A DNA stretch of 64,000 bases from Cucumis sativus (taxonomy: Eukaryota > Streptophyta > Magnoliopsida > Cucurbitales > Cucurbitaceae), in assembly GCF_000004075.3 (NCBI RefSeq), contig NC_026660.2:28585498-28649497 (forward strand), in the 5' to 3' direction. The notes beneath the pieces were generated by a model. That model did not search any database. It had not been told where the DNA came from and saw nothing but the letters and a program-made list of their open reading frames with translations. The position numbers were made by a program, and so were the translations under genes. This document shows, one piece after another, positions 43,416 through 57,102 of the stretch (positions are counted from its first letter, which is position 1; every line of letters begins with the position of its first letter).

Positions 43416-44829
43416 TTAGGAATTTTTCTTGCTTCCTGATCGAGACAATCTGCGCTCCACAGATTGCAATTGCCCCCGAAGGTTCTGGTTTTCTTCAAGT
43501 AAACGGTCGTACTCGAGGAGTAATCCTTCAGATTGCTTCCTTAAAGCAACTACATTGGCTTCTGAAGTTGTTATATCTTTTGTTTTTGAATCAAGTACCG
43601 ATTCCAATTGTTTGAGTTTTGTCTCCAGGGTGGTCCTCTCTTCTTCCAATGCTTTGATCTCCTCCGACTTGCTAACTTTCCCATCCTCCACCGCTCGACT
43701 TTGCTTTTTGATAGCTTCCATGCCTTTTCTCCGTAGACGCAACTCCCTCATATAATGATGTAATCTATCAATCATAAGTGCAAGGAATAGAGAGCCCCCT
43801 GCAATCAAATTGTTTACCTAGTTCAGTAACCTTTAAACTCAAAATTGTTGTGATTGTAGCAAGATCATTCAGCAGTCAAAACCAGTAGGTTCTTGAAAGA
43901 AATAACAAGCTTTTATAACCTAAGAAGAAACCCATCTAATATCTATTTATCATGTGGGGTGAGAGCTTGGGGAGGGGGAGTTGTGATATTTCTATCAATA
44001 CTGCAAAACTTGACTAGAAAACTGAAAGAAAGATGTTAAATGCTTTTGTAAAAAATCCTTTAAATCAATCCATTTAAGAGTCTATAGACCATTAGAGAGA
44101 CTGTATTCAAATTACACTTCACCCAACAAACAAAAATGAGAGGAAAGTATAGCTAAAGTAGATCGATTAAAGAAACACATATTTTAATGAGCTAATGTAA
44201 TTAATGAAACAGTGACCAAGATTAAATTGATGAGCTCCAAATAGTCAAATACCACATCACCGAATGAGCAACAGGAGATGACTAACACTGGCACTCTTTA
44301 ACTTATTACGCAATTTCAAACCACTATCAGAATCAAATAAAAACAAAACAAATCAACCGCATTTCAAAATTCAACCCAATTCCTCAACTATTCTCAAACA
44401 AACAATTTCCAGTACTAATCCACATTCAAGAATCAAGAGCCAAAACCAAATTCAGACACAGGAAAACCAATCGCCGGAAACAACTCATATGGGTCGAATA
44501 AGTTTAAATCCAAACACGCAAGAAAATGAAAAGTCTTTTGATTTACCCATGAGCGTGGCCTCAAGAAGATGCTTGACCATGAGAACCTGATCAGTGGGGT
44601 TAATTGCACCATCATCGATCCAACGCTTCTGGATCGTAACCATACTGTAAACACTGGAAAGCAGAACAATAAGAACAGTTCCAGCGACGGTCTTGACCAT
44701 AATAGGACCACGACCGCGCTTCATCCGATCGACGGCTAAGATCACAAGCTTCCTCAAAGGGGTTTTGAAGGAAAAGAGCAAAATCAGAACCATCTCCGAT
44801 ATAATCACAGTGAACAATAGCTGAATCAT
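43416..44829 (-). CDS. BAP31-like ER membrane protein
   Basis: Homologue of B-cell receptor-associated protein 31, an ER protein thought to help membrane-protein export and quality control. Two exons on the minus strand, 44547-44829 and 43416-43798, give 221 residues. Three membrane helices lie near 1-20 (MIQLLFTVIISEMVLILLFS), 44-65 and 95-112. FKTPLRKL and DRMKRGRGP loops and LMIDRLHHYMREL match plant BAP31s. Residues about 120-212 form a charged coiled coil. The protein ends KKNS, a dilysine ER-retrieval signal (KKxx). The start at 44829 matches the family start; in-frame sequence upstream has an ATG at 44943 that adds 38 unrelated residues and is probably 5' UTR. Gene order is convergent with the MAPKKK. 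Confidence 0.94.
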
Positions 44830-47077
44830 TTGGAGAGAATGAAGATGAGATTCAGGATTTGCAAAATTTGGATCTTGGGGTGGGTAGAATTTATGAGAGG
44901 GAAGGTGTGAAAAATGATGGAGGGAGAAAAGGGGTATGGCCAAAGATCATGAAATGGGCTGTGGAGTGGAAGCAATGGAAGGAAGGTGGGCTTAATCAGT
45001 GAACAGAGGAAGGAACCTCACGAGAGCTGAAGCATTAAATTATGGAATGGTTAAAGAGGAAGAAAAGAGATGGAAAAAAGGAGAGTTTGAGAGAGGTTAG
45101 AGAGAAAGGTCGTCGTGGCCTTCCACGTTCTATGATCCATTTTCTTTCTTTCTTTCTTTCTTTTTCTTCTTTTTCCTTTTTTCTCCCTAATTTTTATTAT
45201 TATTTATTTTGGGTTTTGAATTTCAAAATATCTAATTTACCTCAAACTTTCCGACAATTTTAGACCTTTGTTTTATTATAACTAAAGGATAGCATGTTTA
45301 TATTAGCAATTCTTTAACCCTTTTAACATTATCTTATGTTTCCAACCATTTTTGTAAATCATTCTACAATATCTTATATATATGTGTGTAATATTAGTGC
45401 TGCATATTATAATTTTCTGTTAGAAAATTCATTAAAATCATACATGAAATGTAAACACATATGTAGTTTAAACCTTTCTATCGTAAAATTATAATTATGG
45501 AATAGATGTATCTTGCTTAGTAACGAAGAGAATTGAGTAATAATAAGAAATGGAATTGGCAGAATCTTCTTTAGTTGCATAATCAATCCAACTGAAAAGA
45601 ATTGGTCAACTTGATTAAAATAAACTAGATTTAATATATATATATATATATATATATTGCTCTCATTAAAATCTAAATTGGTTGAAATTGTTGGAAAAAG
45701 ACAGTTAAAAGCATAAAATTTGATTTCTTCTTTATTCAAAAAGTTGTGGGAATTTAAAATCAGAAAAGGTTTACTCAGGGAAATTGAGGATTTCTTTAGT
45801 TGATTCCACCCACCATTTTGAATTTCATAACCCTATGCCCTACGCACCCAAACGTTTCTCATTTTATATTCCTCGGTCTAAGGATGAATTTCCATCCGTC
45901 CATAAAATTTGACCACCTTCCCTTTAAATTAACTAATAACTCAAACTCAATATCATTAAATTGATCGACCTACGGTTTCTCTTTAGGTTCATAGATCAAA
46001 TTGTTTTTCATTTTTTCTTTTATGTTTATTCGGAATTTACAAACTCTAATATCACATTACATCAATACACGATTTCATCTCAAAATCATTCGATTATGGA
46101 TAAGAAAAACAATCTTCGTTTTTCAATACAAAATCCTAAATAATTATAACTAATCAACCCTAAACTTATCATTAGCTAATAGTCCTTCTATAAAAAAAAA
46201 AATGAATAATAACACTAATTGTTTATAAGTAAATTTTAATTTTAGAGTTGAGGTGATCAACCAACTCACATAAGAAACACAAACAAAAAGAAAAGAACAA
46301 AACAGAAACAAACAAATTTAGGAGAAAACTCTTGGGTTCCCATGGTCTTCATGTCATTTTTTATACTTCATCACCCTCGAATCCCAACTACGGTTACTCT
46401 TTAGCCAAAACGAATCCAACCCTATTATTATATTTCGGTCAACGAGTCTAAATTGTCATTGATATTTTCAGGTTTTCATAGGTTTGACATTAACATAAAA
46501 AAAATGAATCAATATTTCTATAATCATAGAAAATCTATATCCAACGTAAATAATAACAAAATGTTACTATTGCAAACATTATATACATCCAAATTTATTA
46601 TTTATTATTGTTATTATTTCAGAAATATTCATCAAAATTGATTTTTTGTCAAGATTTTTGTAAAATTATGACTTTCATATTTCTATTGATGTCGACATTT
46701 GAAATTTTGAATCTAGCTAAACGGGACCTAAATAATCACATGTGAAATTTATGACACTTAAAAATACTATTGCATCCAAACTAATCATCAAGAACATGTT
46801 TATCCTATCTAAAAATTCTACCATCAGCAAAATAGACTATTCACCCGTGAAATTTTTATCTTAACACTATTTTGATAGATAATTATACATGATTATCATA
46901 TTGATCACAGTGTTCATAAAAATTTCATTTCCAGGACGATTGCTAGAAGCATATAGTTCAATAATCGAGTTGCATTGGGGACAATTACTTTCACAAAAGC
47001 TAAAGAAAAGTTTGTCATAAGTACTAACGAGGATAATATTTTACCAGTCAGGACATTTTGCAGAATTCTAGTTTACA
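44830..47077. other. Intergenic, AT-rich
   Basis: Promoter and 5' UTR of the BAP31 homologue occupy the first 250 bases. A (TTTC)n run lies at about 45141-45164 and a TA microsatellite at about 45636-45657. No other feature recognised. Confidence 0.55.
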
Positions 47078-50000
47078 CTACGATTTGTTCAACGTCACGG
47101 ATTTTGCTCGAACGTTCAAGAATAATCCCCTGGAAACAACCAAATAAATAAACATTTGAGGGGTGTTAGCAACTAGAGAGAATATAAAACAACCAATGGT
47201 TTAGATATAACCAAGTGAAACGAAACCAAGGAAGTATGCGTACCAACAGAACGCGACCAGGCTATGGAAGATGACACGAAACTGAAGAGGCATAAACTGG
47301 TGATTTATCCAACCAACAAATGGCCAGAACTGAAAATTTATACATTCTATTAATATGAGAACGAGTTCTAATGGGATTTAATGAACACCGTTAAATGAAA
47401 GAAGCAGCTCCCAATCAGACTCAAAATATTAGTAGATATAGCACAATACAAAAAAAAAAAAAAAGCAGATACAACAAAATTTAGATCCAGCTCTAGAGTC
47501 TACCACCGATAGACTATATATTGATAACTCCTATCAATGATTACCCCAATAAAACGAGTTGACAAATGAAGCAAAGCTAATGAGTGGGAAAAGGGAATTA
47601 CCATCCAAGCAGTTAGCTGGAGTGAAGGAAATTCCTTTTTAACCTTAGCTTTTACCTGGACCCAAGTCCTTCCTGCATTTGAAAGCAAGGATTTAGTAGA
47701 AATAAAATCAGGAATTTTTTTTTTCTCTCTCTCTCTCTCTTTCATCATAATGTTTAAGTAAAAAGTTTGGACATGGATTAGAAACTTTGCTGAAGGGAAT
47801 TCTTTAATAGAAGCAATAGTTTTAGCAGCTAAAGTTACCAAGGTTCATTGCCTTTATTCAAGCTTCTTCTTTTTAATGGTCCTTTTTACTGCCTTTTTTT
47901 TATATGCCAACCATCAGTATACAGCTATTATTGAAATAAATAAATGGTGTCTGAGAAACCGATGGCTGCTTCTTCATAGGGATATCTTGAAATTTATACT
48001 CACCCTCAATAATCAGTCCGTAATAAACCAAGAAGACAAAGTGGTTCCAAGGAGAGGCTGTCAATTGTTCCAACGCCACCTGAGGAAAAAAAACTAAATA
48101 TAGTCATAATACTCATATACAATACAACGAATTTAACACTTTTCACTAACTAAATTCACCATTCGCCACCCACCCCAACCTTTGTATCTCACTTAGTTCA
48201 TCGCAAATGTTCTTTGAGATGTTGATAACTCTCAAATTTGTTGAATTTGATAAGCTCTCTTGGAAAATTTTCTATACCACCACAACAGTTTTTCTTGATG
48301 ATATGACTATGAAACAATACTCACTCTTTGATACGACGATATCTACAGACTATCACAAAGCAGTATGATAATTTCAATAATGTAGGTTGCCAGTGGAATG
48401 TAATGGGAACTAACAATAGTATGGTGCTGCTCCTAGTTGATAACAAACTTCAGAAACCAATTACCTCAATTCTGAGAACCAAAAGGAAGAATAAATGGAA
48501 GAGGACAGTATATAGTATATACCTTCTTGGCAACCGTTTTTGTGTCTCTTTTCCCGTGGAAGATTTTATCTAGTATTTGGTGCAGATAATGGGCAAAAGG
48601 TCCAAGGTAAAGACATCCATAAAGCTGCGTGGAGCCAATCATGAGCGAGAACCATTGTTTTCTTTCAACAATACACACAAGCATGGAAGTTGGGCTTATC
48701 AAAGATCATGCATTCAAACTATTGTTTTCCTATAGAAAGGAGATTTCCAACAAATATGTTCACTATTCAGTATTCAGAATGAACCTAGAGAGGACCATAC
48801 CACTTTAAGTAAAATTCGCTTCAATTGAAGTTTCTGTATGCCAGTAAGCTTCTGGGAAGTCACATCGCTCAATGCAACCAATACTCCAGATGTGATTACC
48901 TAGTCCAACAAAAAGACACATCAAACAAAAGGGTCCCATCTACAATGGTGTAGCTTAAGCCTTGAATACAAACGAGAAAATTCTTGAAGAACTATAACTC
49001 AAAAGGACTTTGATTCAAAGTACGCAAACACAAGAGATTAACCTCGACTAATCTCACAAGACAACTCGCATGAACTTACAACATTTGTACGTCATGGAAA
49101 CTAGTAGACAATAAATCCATGAGTGTTACCATGAACTAAACTCATTCCCTCTAAGTACTTTGTCAAAGCTACGACCATTAACCACTGAACAAACCCCTGA
49201 TGGTTGATTTATAGAGTAAGTAACAACTAATTAAGACCTTGTTTGGTAACCATTTAGTTTTTGGTTCTTGAAAATCAATCTATAATCTATAAGTCTCACT
49301 TCCATCCATTTGTATCCAAATTATATTTGATTGATTTTAAAAGCAAAGCTAAATTTTGAAAACTAAAAAAAGTAGTCTTTAAAATTTACTTTTCTTTTTG
49401 AAATTTGGCCAATAACTCAACTATTTTACTATCATGGTAAAAATTTGAGAAAATAGACTTAGTTTTGAAAAATAGAAAAGTGAAATAGTTACGGATCGAG
49501 GTCCAAGTATTTGAAAAAACTAAACTAATTAGTCCATAAATCTCAGTACTTCAATTTCCCTCCTTAAACAAATTAGCTCATCCTCGAGTTCAAAACCAAC
49601 AGATAAAGAAGGAAGTGAGGAAAGTTCCAAAGCCAATACACTTGCTTTTTACCATTATTTAAATAAACTCAATCTGAAAAAGGTCTGATTTCAAGTCATC
49701 GAAACAACACATTATTTTAGTTAATGACAAAGCCATTTCCATCCAAAACTATGGATCATTGAAATATCAAAAGCCCCAAACTAGCTGTTGACAGATTTCA
49801 ATGTTAATAAATAATATATCCAGAGTTCATTAATGTTTAGTCGAACAACGTGTGAAGTGGGGCTTGAAGTCTGACCTCCGGGTCGAGATATCATATGACC
49901 AATAAGTTAAATGCTGAATGTTTGTTATATTTAGATCTTCAAAATGAAACAATTAGAAAAAGGGCATATCTTTCAGCTTCACGATATGCCCGTTACTTAG

Positions 50001-50225
50001 AAGCTCACTGAACTGGTAGAAAAATGTGGGGAATAAACTAAAAGCTTTACAAATCTCAAGTAGCGAAAGACCCCCAGTATAAAGAAAAGGAGAAAACAAG
50101 GCAAATATAGAAAACCCATCAAAAAGAGAGATTCAAAGCGAGGGAAAAATCACCTTGGTTCTCAAAGGGTGATGATTAAGTTGGGAAAGATACTTGTTTA
50201 AAGCCTTCTTGGCTAAAGAACCCAT
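47078..50225 (-). CDS. PMP22: Peroxisomal membrane protein PMP22 (Mpv17/PMP22 family)
   Basis: Small four-helix membrane protein of the peroxisome, thought to act as a channel or in membrane permeability. Seven exons on the minus strand join to 185 residues: 50154-50225, 48801-48899, 48523-48624, 48004-48079, 47602-47672, 47244-47329 and 47078-47129. The start reads MGSLAKKALNKYLSQLNHHP; then VITSGVLVALSDVTSQKL, LYGCLYLGPFAHYLHQILDK, SPWNHFVFLVYYGLIIEG, and the family signature FWPFVGWINHQFMPLQFRV, ending CWGLFLNVRAKSVTLNKS. None of these exons is long enough to stand out alone, but all splice phases agree. Intron 1 is long (about 1.25 kb) and contains a dispersed-repeat-like segment. A plastid or mitochondrial Mpv17 paralogue is less likely, since the N-terminus lacks a transit peptide. 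Confidence 0.93.
47723..47741. repeat. (CT)n microsatellite in PMP22 intron 4
   Basis: About nine CT units following a T-run, inside the intron between exons 4 and 5. Confidence 0.8.
49236..49495. repeat. Dispersed-repeat-like segment in PMP22 intron 1
   Basis: The segment starts with CTTGTTTGGTAACCATT, which recurs identically at 6298-6314, and continues with a TTTTGAAAACTAAA-type A/T-run pattern common in small plant non-autonomous repeats. No clear inverted termini or target-site duplication could be placed, so the class is unknown and the borders are approximate. Confidence 0.35.
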
Positions 50226-53200
50226 TATGGCTTTCTCTCTTTCTTCTCCAAGCAACAGCAGAGAGGATTGAGTTAAGAGTCTGAGTTTTGGTCACAGTAG
50301 TGTTTCATGAAATCAAATCTTATTGTCCGCTTCTCACAAAATATCTGGATAATAGGGGGCCACCACAATGACCACATGGAGTCGAAGAAGGCTAAGTAGT
50401 AACTACCCCGAACGTGAACAACTAAATTGGAAAGAAGAACAATAATTTGCTTGCAATCATAAATTGCGTATTGGACTGGAGGTTTCGCCATTTTCTGACC
50501 ACAAGCTCGTGGCAGTTGGGGAAATCTCATTCTCCGTGGACGGACAAGCCGGGTCAAGAATTGTCATTCTCTCCTCCGCTTTTAACCCTAACCCGACCCG
50601 TTATTTGATTTCAATTTTCGACTTTAGTATATCTCATTCCATTTTATTTCTTTCAAACAAGTATTACATTCCATTTTAATTGCTCGACCCTTCATATTCT
50701 CTATCAACTAAAATAGATCTATAGTTTATAAAAAATAAATGATTTTGAAGGTTGGTCAAGAGAATATTTAAAGTTTATGTTGACCCCGTTCACAAACGTA
50801 CTGATATAAAAATACACATTCCAAAAGGAAAATGTCAATATCTTGAAACTTTTAAATTAGTCATTACTTGAATTAACTTTGTCTCTTGTATGGATGAAAC
50901 ATCTCGAATCCAAATAAAAAAGAATCTATTTAGAAGTTAAGTTCATCAAAAGTCTTCAACAAAACTTTAAACATAGTAGATTCGAACGAAAACACACATT
51001 TACTGTTCTTTTAAATTAAAAATAGGGATCCCGACAAAAGTAACAAAAAAAACCTATTATAACAAAACTTATGTCACTACATTTTCTAAATTGCAAAAAT
51101 AACAAATTTAAAAGTCGATAATCATATGATTGTAGTTTGATAACCCTCCGATATTTCTATTATTATCGTATGATAGTCACTAAATTTGACATATTCGTAA
51201 TATGTAAAAAATAGATGTCATAAACTGTTCTAAATATTAATGCTATTTGATGCAATTTCTGTTTAAAGTGGATCTAGTTATTTGGGAGAACATCTTTAAT
51301 CTAACTAAAATCATTTAAAGTAGACCAACTAAGCTTTTTAGATAAAGATATGAATTAGTTATAGTAAAAGAAACAAAATTAAAAAAAACCGGAGAAGTTG
51401 GAGAACCCAAAACCAATAGCTTTTAGAAAAACCGAAAACCAACTACTTTTTACTTCCGCTTCCATTTCTGCTCGCCACGCTACGTGTCTTTATTTATTTA
51501 TTTATTATTATTATTATTTTACGTTCTTTATTTTTATTTTTGTTCAGAAACGGCGGATTACAATTTAAAAATTAACCAATTAATTAAAACCATCACAAAA
51601 TCAAACAAATCTATGATCAAGTCAGGCGTAAATTCTGACTACTATAAATATAAAAATAGTATTTATTGGCGTAAAATGTAGTTAAAGTTTTAGATACTTT
51701 TTGTTCCAAAGCTCCTATGTTTATAAAGTTATATTACGTATGACATTAGCATGAGATAGTCTATTCAATAAAGAAATATCTAGCAATTAAATTTATTTTT
51801 TTAATTTTTTATATCATTTTACACTCTCTTTTTTTTTAATAAAAGAGTTCAGTTATTGATTAAATATTTATAAAAAAAATTATTTTTTAGTTTTTAAAGT
51901 TCAGGTTGGTTTTTTAAAAATTTATTAAAAAGTATGTATACAGACTTACTTTGAACAAAATGAAAAAACTAATAATAATCAAGTCTAAAACTTCGTCATT
52001 TAAAAATAATTAAATGTCTACGTACTTGTTTAATTATTTTATGTGACCTAACTAACTAAATCTACAATTATTCACCACATTTGCCGTCTACCTATTAAGT
52101 AGAAGTTTGAAGATCATGTAATAAGGAACTAAATTAGTATTTTCTTTTTACATAGCAATTTTATAAAAACTCACTTGGGAAAAAATCCCAACGTTAAGAT
52201 TTGGAAAATATATTAGGCTTTAAATCCGAAAGGTAAACAAATTGATTGATTACTACTATTTTCCATTATTTTTACATTTTTGTCAAAGTCCTTTAAATTT
52301 TAAAATTTTATCTATAACATATTAAAGATTCGATGAAATGTTTTTCTTCCTAAGTTTGTCAACAAGGTATTAAAATAGATTTCCCAAAAAAAATTAAAGA
52401 TAATAGACAGATCACAATTTGTAAGTGTGTATAAGTCTCTAATTAAACATATTAATAAATAATATTAAGAGTTCTTCAAGGTATGACCCAAAGTTCTTAA
52501 ACTGGTTTAAGTTTAATGGATATCAACAAAGGGTACAAGAGAAGATATGTCCTAAAACTAAAATGTGAGTGCTCGAGTTTTGGACTGATCAATCAAACTA
52601 ATATATATATATCAATTGAAAAATAAAACGAGTTGAAGTAAGATTGACACCCTACAATCTTGAGTGTCAGAAACATCTCAAACACTTGTACCATCACACC
52701 AAACTATGAATATGTCTTAAAGAATACTTATAAACAACTCAACTCAACCACCTTAAAAGATGATAAATAGTATCCAAACGAGAGATTCACTTTCTTTTTT
52801 TAGTGTATAATTGAATTAATCATTTATTGTATTAACTTATGTATCGAAGTATGGTAGACTCAACATCACATCGATAGAAAAATCTTTTAATCATATCAGT
52901 CAAGATTAGATCAAAGAAAAACAAGTCAAAAGTTGAGATCCTCCAACTGTTGGAATGTAACTAAAACAAATGAAATCTATAAGGTATGAAGTAGTTTCCG
53001 GGTTTTAAACCAATTCATTAGGAGAAAGCTAATGGAAAGTCTTGAATGCATTGAAACTATAGATTTAATTAAGGTTCAAAATTGAGAATTATATACAATA
53101 AAAAGAAAAAAAGGGGAAGTAGTTGGTAATAATCATCCGTTGGTTGTGTTCAACCAAAAAGAACAAATCAACAGTCAAACAAAGACTACATGGCAAATAT

Positions 53201-53458
53201 TACGACATCGTTTTGTATTGGACACCAAATACAAGAGAGAGGATGTAACATTTTTGAACAAACGAAAATTAAAAATTGAAAAAACCGAAGAACGAGTCAC
53301 GAGTCAGCTAGTGAGCCGAGTCAATTCAGCCCGCTTATCTAAATTTCTTCGTTTCTGACTTCGATTCATTTCCTCTATAAAATCAGCCACCATTCGGTAT
53401 TCTCCCTCTTCAATTCAACACCAACATACAAAAAACAACCTCAAAACTTGTTCCAACA
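50226..53458. other. Intergenic between PMP22 and the first tandem gene
   Basis: 50226-50620 is GC-richer and is the likely PMP22 promoter and 5' UTR, with an AACCCTAACCC telo-like word near 50585. The rest is AT-rich without a recognised gene. The last 120 bases are the promoter of the first tandem copy. Confidence 0.5.
53376..53382 (+). promoter_or_regulatory. TATA box of tandem gene copy 1
   Basis: TATAAAA inside CTATAAAATCAGCCACCAT, 77 bases before the ATG. The same word lies ahead of copy 2. Confidence 0.7.
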
Positions 53459-54721
53459 ATGGCTTCATTACAAGCTTTATCTCTCTTCTCGGCTTCCCCT
53501 TCTTCAAGAACATCCATTACCAAAGCCGCAATTCATATCCCAAAGCTTCCTAATCTCAAAATTTCCGCTCCCAAACTCCCCAAAACTTCCACACCCTCCG
53601 TTAAAATGATCGAGCAACTTTGTTTAAACCAACCCATTATTAATGTTATTCCTACAGAATCCCCTCTCAAATCACAGCTCCGCGCTATCTTAGAAGCCGT
53701 AGCCGATCGTGTAGAAATGCACAACAACATTCGCCAACAGCGAGACAATTGGAATTCCCTTTTCCTCAATTCCATCAATATGATAACTCTAACCGCCTCT
53801 GTCCTTGCCGCCTCCGCACCCGCAGTCGGATCCCTCGGAGCTCCTCTTTTGGCTCTCAAAATGTCATCGGCTCTGCTTTTCTCTGCTGCAACAGGGATGT
53901 TGGTGATGGTGAACAAAATTCAACCCTCACAATTGGCTGAGGAGCAGCGAAATGCGGCTAGATTGTTTAAGCAGCTTCAAACCCAAATCCAAAGCTTGAT
54001 TCTTGATGGAGCTCTTACTCAAATGGACGTCGACTCCGCCATGGAAAAAGTCTTGGCGCTCGATAAAGCGTACCCACTTCCTTTACTTGGTGCAATGCTT
54101 GAAAAATTCCCCAAAACGGTCAAGCCGGCTTCGTGGTGGCCCAATTCTTCTGAAAACTACGAATCTCAGGCAAAGAACAAAAACACCCATTTTGATGGAA
54201 AGCAAGGTCGAGAATCCAATGGGTGGAGCGATGAACTTGAGGCCGAAATGAGAGAGGTTGTGGAAATCGTGAAGTCAAACGACGCTGAAGATTACGTTAG
54301 GCTTGGGAATTTAGTTTTGAAGGTTAATAAAACATTGGCAATCACAGGCCCTGTTCTCACCGGCATTGCGGCTTTGAGTTCTGCTTTTGTGGGTGATTGG
54401 TCATCCACAGGGATGGTGGTGGCCGCGGCGGCAGGATCTTTAGCAGCCGCCGTGAACACATTAGAGCACGGTGGGCAAATAGGGATGGTGTTTGAGATGT
54501 ATAGGAATACAGCCGGCTTCTTCGGGCTATTGGAAGAATCCATTAGAGGGACACTTGAGGAGAAAGATTGGGAAAAGAGGGAAAATGGTGAAGTGTTCGA
54601 AAGGAAGGTTGCTTTGAAATTGGGAAGAAGCTTATCTCAGCTTAGACAATTGGCCTCAAAATCAGCTGCGGCTAGAGAGGAAGGAATTTCCATAGATGAA
54701 TTTGCCAGCAAGCTCTTTTGA
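53459..54721 (+). CDS. At4g22030-like protein ('probable F-box'), tandem copy 1
   Basis: Intronless, 420 residues. It resembles plant proteins annotated as 'probable F-box protein At4g22030'. I see no F-box motif, so that label is doubtful. The N-terminus (1-50) is Ser/Thr/Lys-rich with almost no acidic residues, like a plastid transit peptide. Next come AILEAVADRVEMH, two long hydrophobic, Ala/Gly-rich stretches (about 106-153 and 291-335) that may be membrane or hairpin helices, the signature NKIQPSQLAEEQRNAARLFK, and AYPLPLLGAMLEKFP. The C-terminal third is helical and charged. Molecular function is unknown to me. Copy 2 lies 3747 bases downstream in the same direction, with matching promoter and 3' UTR pieces, so the duplicated unit included flanks. 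Confidence 0.9.
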   Translation: MASLQALSLFSASPSSRTSITKAAIHIPKLPNLKISAPKLPKTSTPSVKMIEQLCLNQPIINVIPTESPLKSQLRAILEAVADRVEMHNNIRQQRDNWNSLFLNSINMITLTASVLAASAPAVGSLGAPLLALKMSSALLFSAATGMLVMVNKIQPSQLAEEQRNAARLFKQLQTQIQSLILDGALTQMDVDSAMEKVLALDKAYPLPLLGAMLEKFPKTVKPASWWPNSSENYESQAKNKNTHFDGKQGRESNGWSDELEAEMREVVEIVKSNDAEDYVRLGNLVLKVNKTLAITGPVLTGIAALSSAFVGDWSSTGMVVAAAAGSLAAAVNTLEHGGQIGMVFEMYRNTAGFFGLLEESIRGTLEEKDWEKRENGEVFERKVALKLGRSLSQLRQLASKSAAAREEGISIDEFASKLF

Positions 54722-55254
54722 TTTTTGATTTTTTATCTTTTATTCTTTTAAAGTTTTAATTCGTTGATTCTTTGAGATGAGAAATGTTGTGTCCATCCAA
54801 TCATGTAAAAAAAAGTAACGTTATTTGATCAATATACCTAACTATTCTTTGTTTAAGATTTATTTTCTTGTTAAGTAAATATTCGTACCTTTCATACAGA
54901 TACATGGTCGAACTAGTTTAAACTATGATCGCGTTTATGAATCTGAAATAAAAGGTAGGCTAATTATAATGAAATTTTATTAACATATCAATAGTAATAA
55001 ATATCTATGGCAAATGTAATTAAATTGTTTTATCCGATTATCTAAATATTATGTAAAGCTATACTTTTATGGTTTAGTGTTAATAAATAATTATAATCGT
55101 AATCATAACTATAATCATGATCGCATTTTCCAACAGAGTACAATCAAATTCCTTGGTGCCAATCACATTATTGATTTTGATTACATACTTGAAAGTGAGT
55201 CCATATTCAAATGATACTCACATTTTATATTATGTTTTAAGTATTGTAAATATA

Positions 55255-55463
55255 GTCTATATTCAAGTTTGACTATAACTATGATTTTATTGATACAATA
55301 TGAATGGATAGATTCAAACCACAAACTTCATAATAGTTAACATATGCTTGTTTTCAGTAAAATAAACGTAACAACTTATATCCAATTTGACTACGATTGT
55401 ACTTATACTAGTACAATATGAATGAAAAGATTCGAACCCCAAACTTTATGATAGCTAACATTT
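55255..55463. repeat. Diverged direct repeat, period 118
   Basis: Two related segments share ACAATATGAATG, AGATTC(A/G)AACC, AAACTT and ATAG(T/C)TAACAT in the same order, one from about 55255 and one from about 55373. They are clearly diverged and so older than the gene duplication next to them. Confidence 0.65.
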
Positions 55464-57095
55464 ACTATATATTGAGGATATTATATCAATAGAAAATTAC
55501 ACGCTCATATTTATTTGAATTTAAGTTTAAATTCATATTCCAAATTTTGGATAAACTTTTACCACCCACTTATACATATTGATTGAACATTGAATTATAT
55601 AACCCCATTCAACAAGGTATATCTCATATGGCTAAAAATTAATCAAAGGCTTACCTAGTCTAAGTTTATAATTCAAATTCTTAGACTCATATTTTCATCT
55701 CAATATATTTGGGAAGTTAAACTTCCATTTTTGTATTAACCATTTCTCGGTAAAGTAAGGAAGTGGATATGATAAGAAATAACTTAAATATGGTAATATA
55801 TATGAAAATAGAGAATATAAAATGAAAATTAGAAATTACTTGCATGTACAAGAAAGAGATTATTATTAATGTGATTCACTAATGTAATGGACAATGAATA
55901 AATTATTATCAACCGGGTCTAATTATTTGACCAACCATCCATTCAATGTCAATTTAATTAGACCAATTTTTAACATTTAAACAATATATATATATATATA
56001 TATAATAAATTAGGATGTAAAATGAAGTTGATATTAAATTGAAAAAATAAAACCCCAAAGTGATGGCGATCGGTAAGCAAGCACACCACCACAATAGCTT
56101 AAGAAAACCGAAAACCAACAATTATTTTAAACCGACAAATTGCGTAAGGTATTGTAAGTTGCATGGACTAATTAAGATATAATACAAATTGTGAAATGTC
56201 AACCATAAACGTAGATTCATCTTCTAATACAAACAAATTAATGGTCAAACATATTACTTGTTTGAGCTTCTACGACGTCATGCCTGGGGAGGACCTTGTC
56301 CAAGGACACAGCATCATCCTCATAATATAACTCAGTCTCCATTTTATTACTTTACTCCACACTCTCTTTCAACATAATTAAATTAAAAAATAAATACTAC
56401 AATACTAAAAAATTATCCATTTATACCTAACACTTTTAAGATTGTATCTCTAAAATAACAACAAACCATTGGTTATATCAATTTATACTTTAAATTTACA
56501 TGTGTATAAGAAATATTTTTATAAATACAAAGGCTAATGAAAATGATTAAATGGATCTTGGTGACGCACGAGCTGAAATGCAAGTGAAAGAACTTAGAAG
56601 TATGGTAAGGAAAAATGGAAGATATGAGAGATAATATTTAGCATAAAAGATCTAAGAGAAAATTTTGAGAGAGATCGGAGATGAACCATTTGATAAATAT
56701 GAACGTTTGATATCTTTTTTCTTAAAAAACACTTATAACCCTTATAATTTTAAAATCAACTGCACATTCTTGTAAACAATCAAAACGTGTTAATAGGTTG
56801 TTAGTTGCCTTACATTTCTCAAATTATCATTTTAACTTCCAAATAATATTAAACAAACCATATTAAGGATTACCGAAAAGAAAAAAACTCATTTGAATGT
56901 GAAGTAAAAGAGAGAAAAAAAAATCAAGAGTCAAAGATAGAAGCATAGTACATCGTATGTTTGGGTGACCCAATCCAAGATATTTTTAAACAAATGATGA
57001 ATGATATTAAACATAAAAATGGGGGGAAGGGGAACAAGTCACGATTACGAGTCAAGACAGCCTGCTAGTCAAAGTTTCTTCAAATTCATTTGGCC

Positions 57096-57102
57096 TATAA
57101 AA
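57096..57102 (+). promoter_or_regulatory. TATA box of tandem gene copy 2
   Basis: TATAAAA inside CCTATAAAATCAGCTACCAT, 104 bases before the ATG and closely matching the copy 1 promoter. Confidence 0.7.

Noticed and set aside
50273-50557. 94-codon minus-strand frame upstream of PMP22
   Set aside because: No homology recognised; most likely 5' UTR or promoter. An upstream ORF role is possible but unsupported.
55425-55445. GATTCGAACCCC, resembling a tRNA T-arm on the minus strand
   Set aside because: No acceptor stem, anticodon arm or matching D-arm at the right distance; it is part of a diverged direct repeat.
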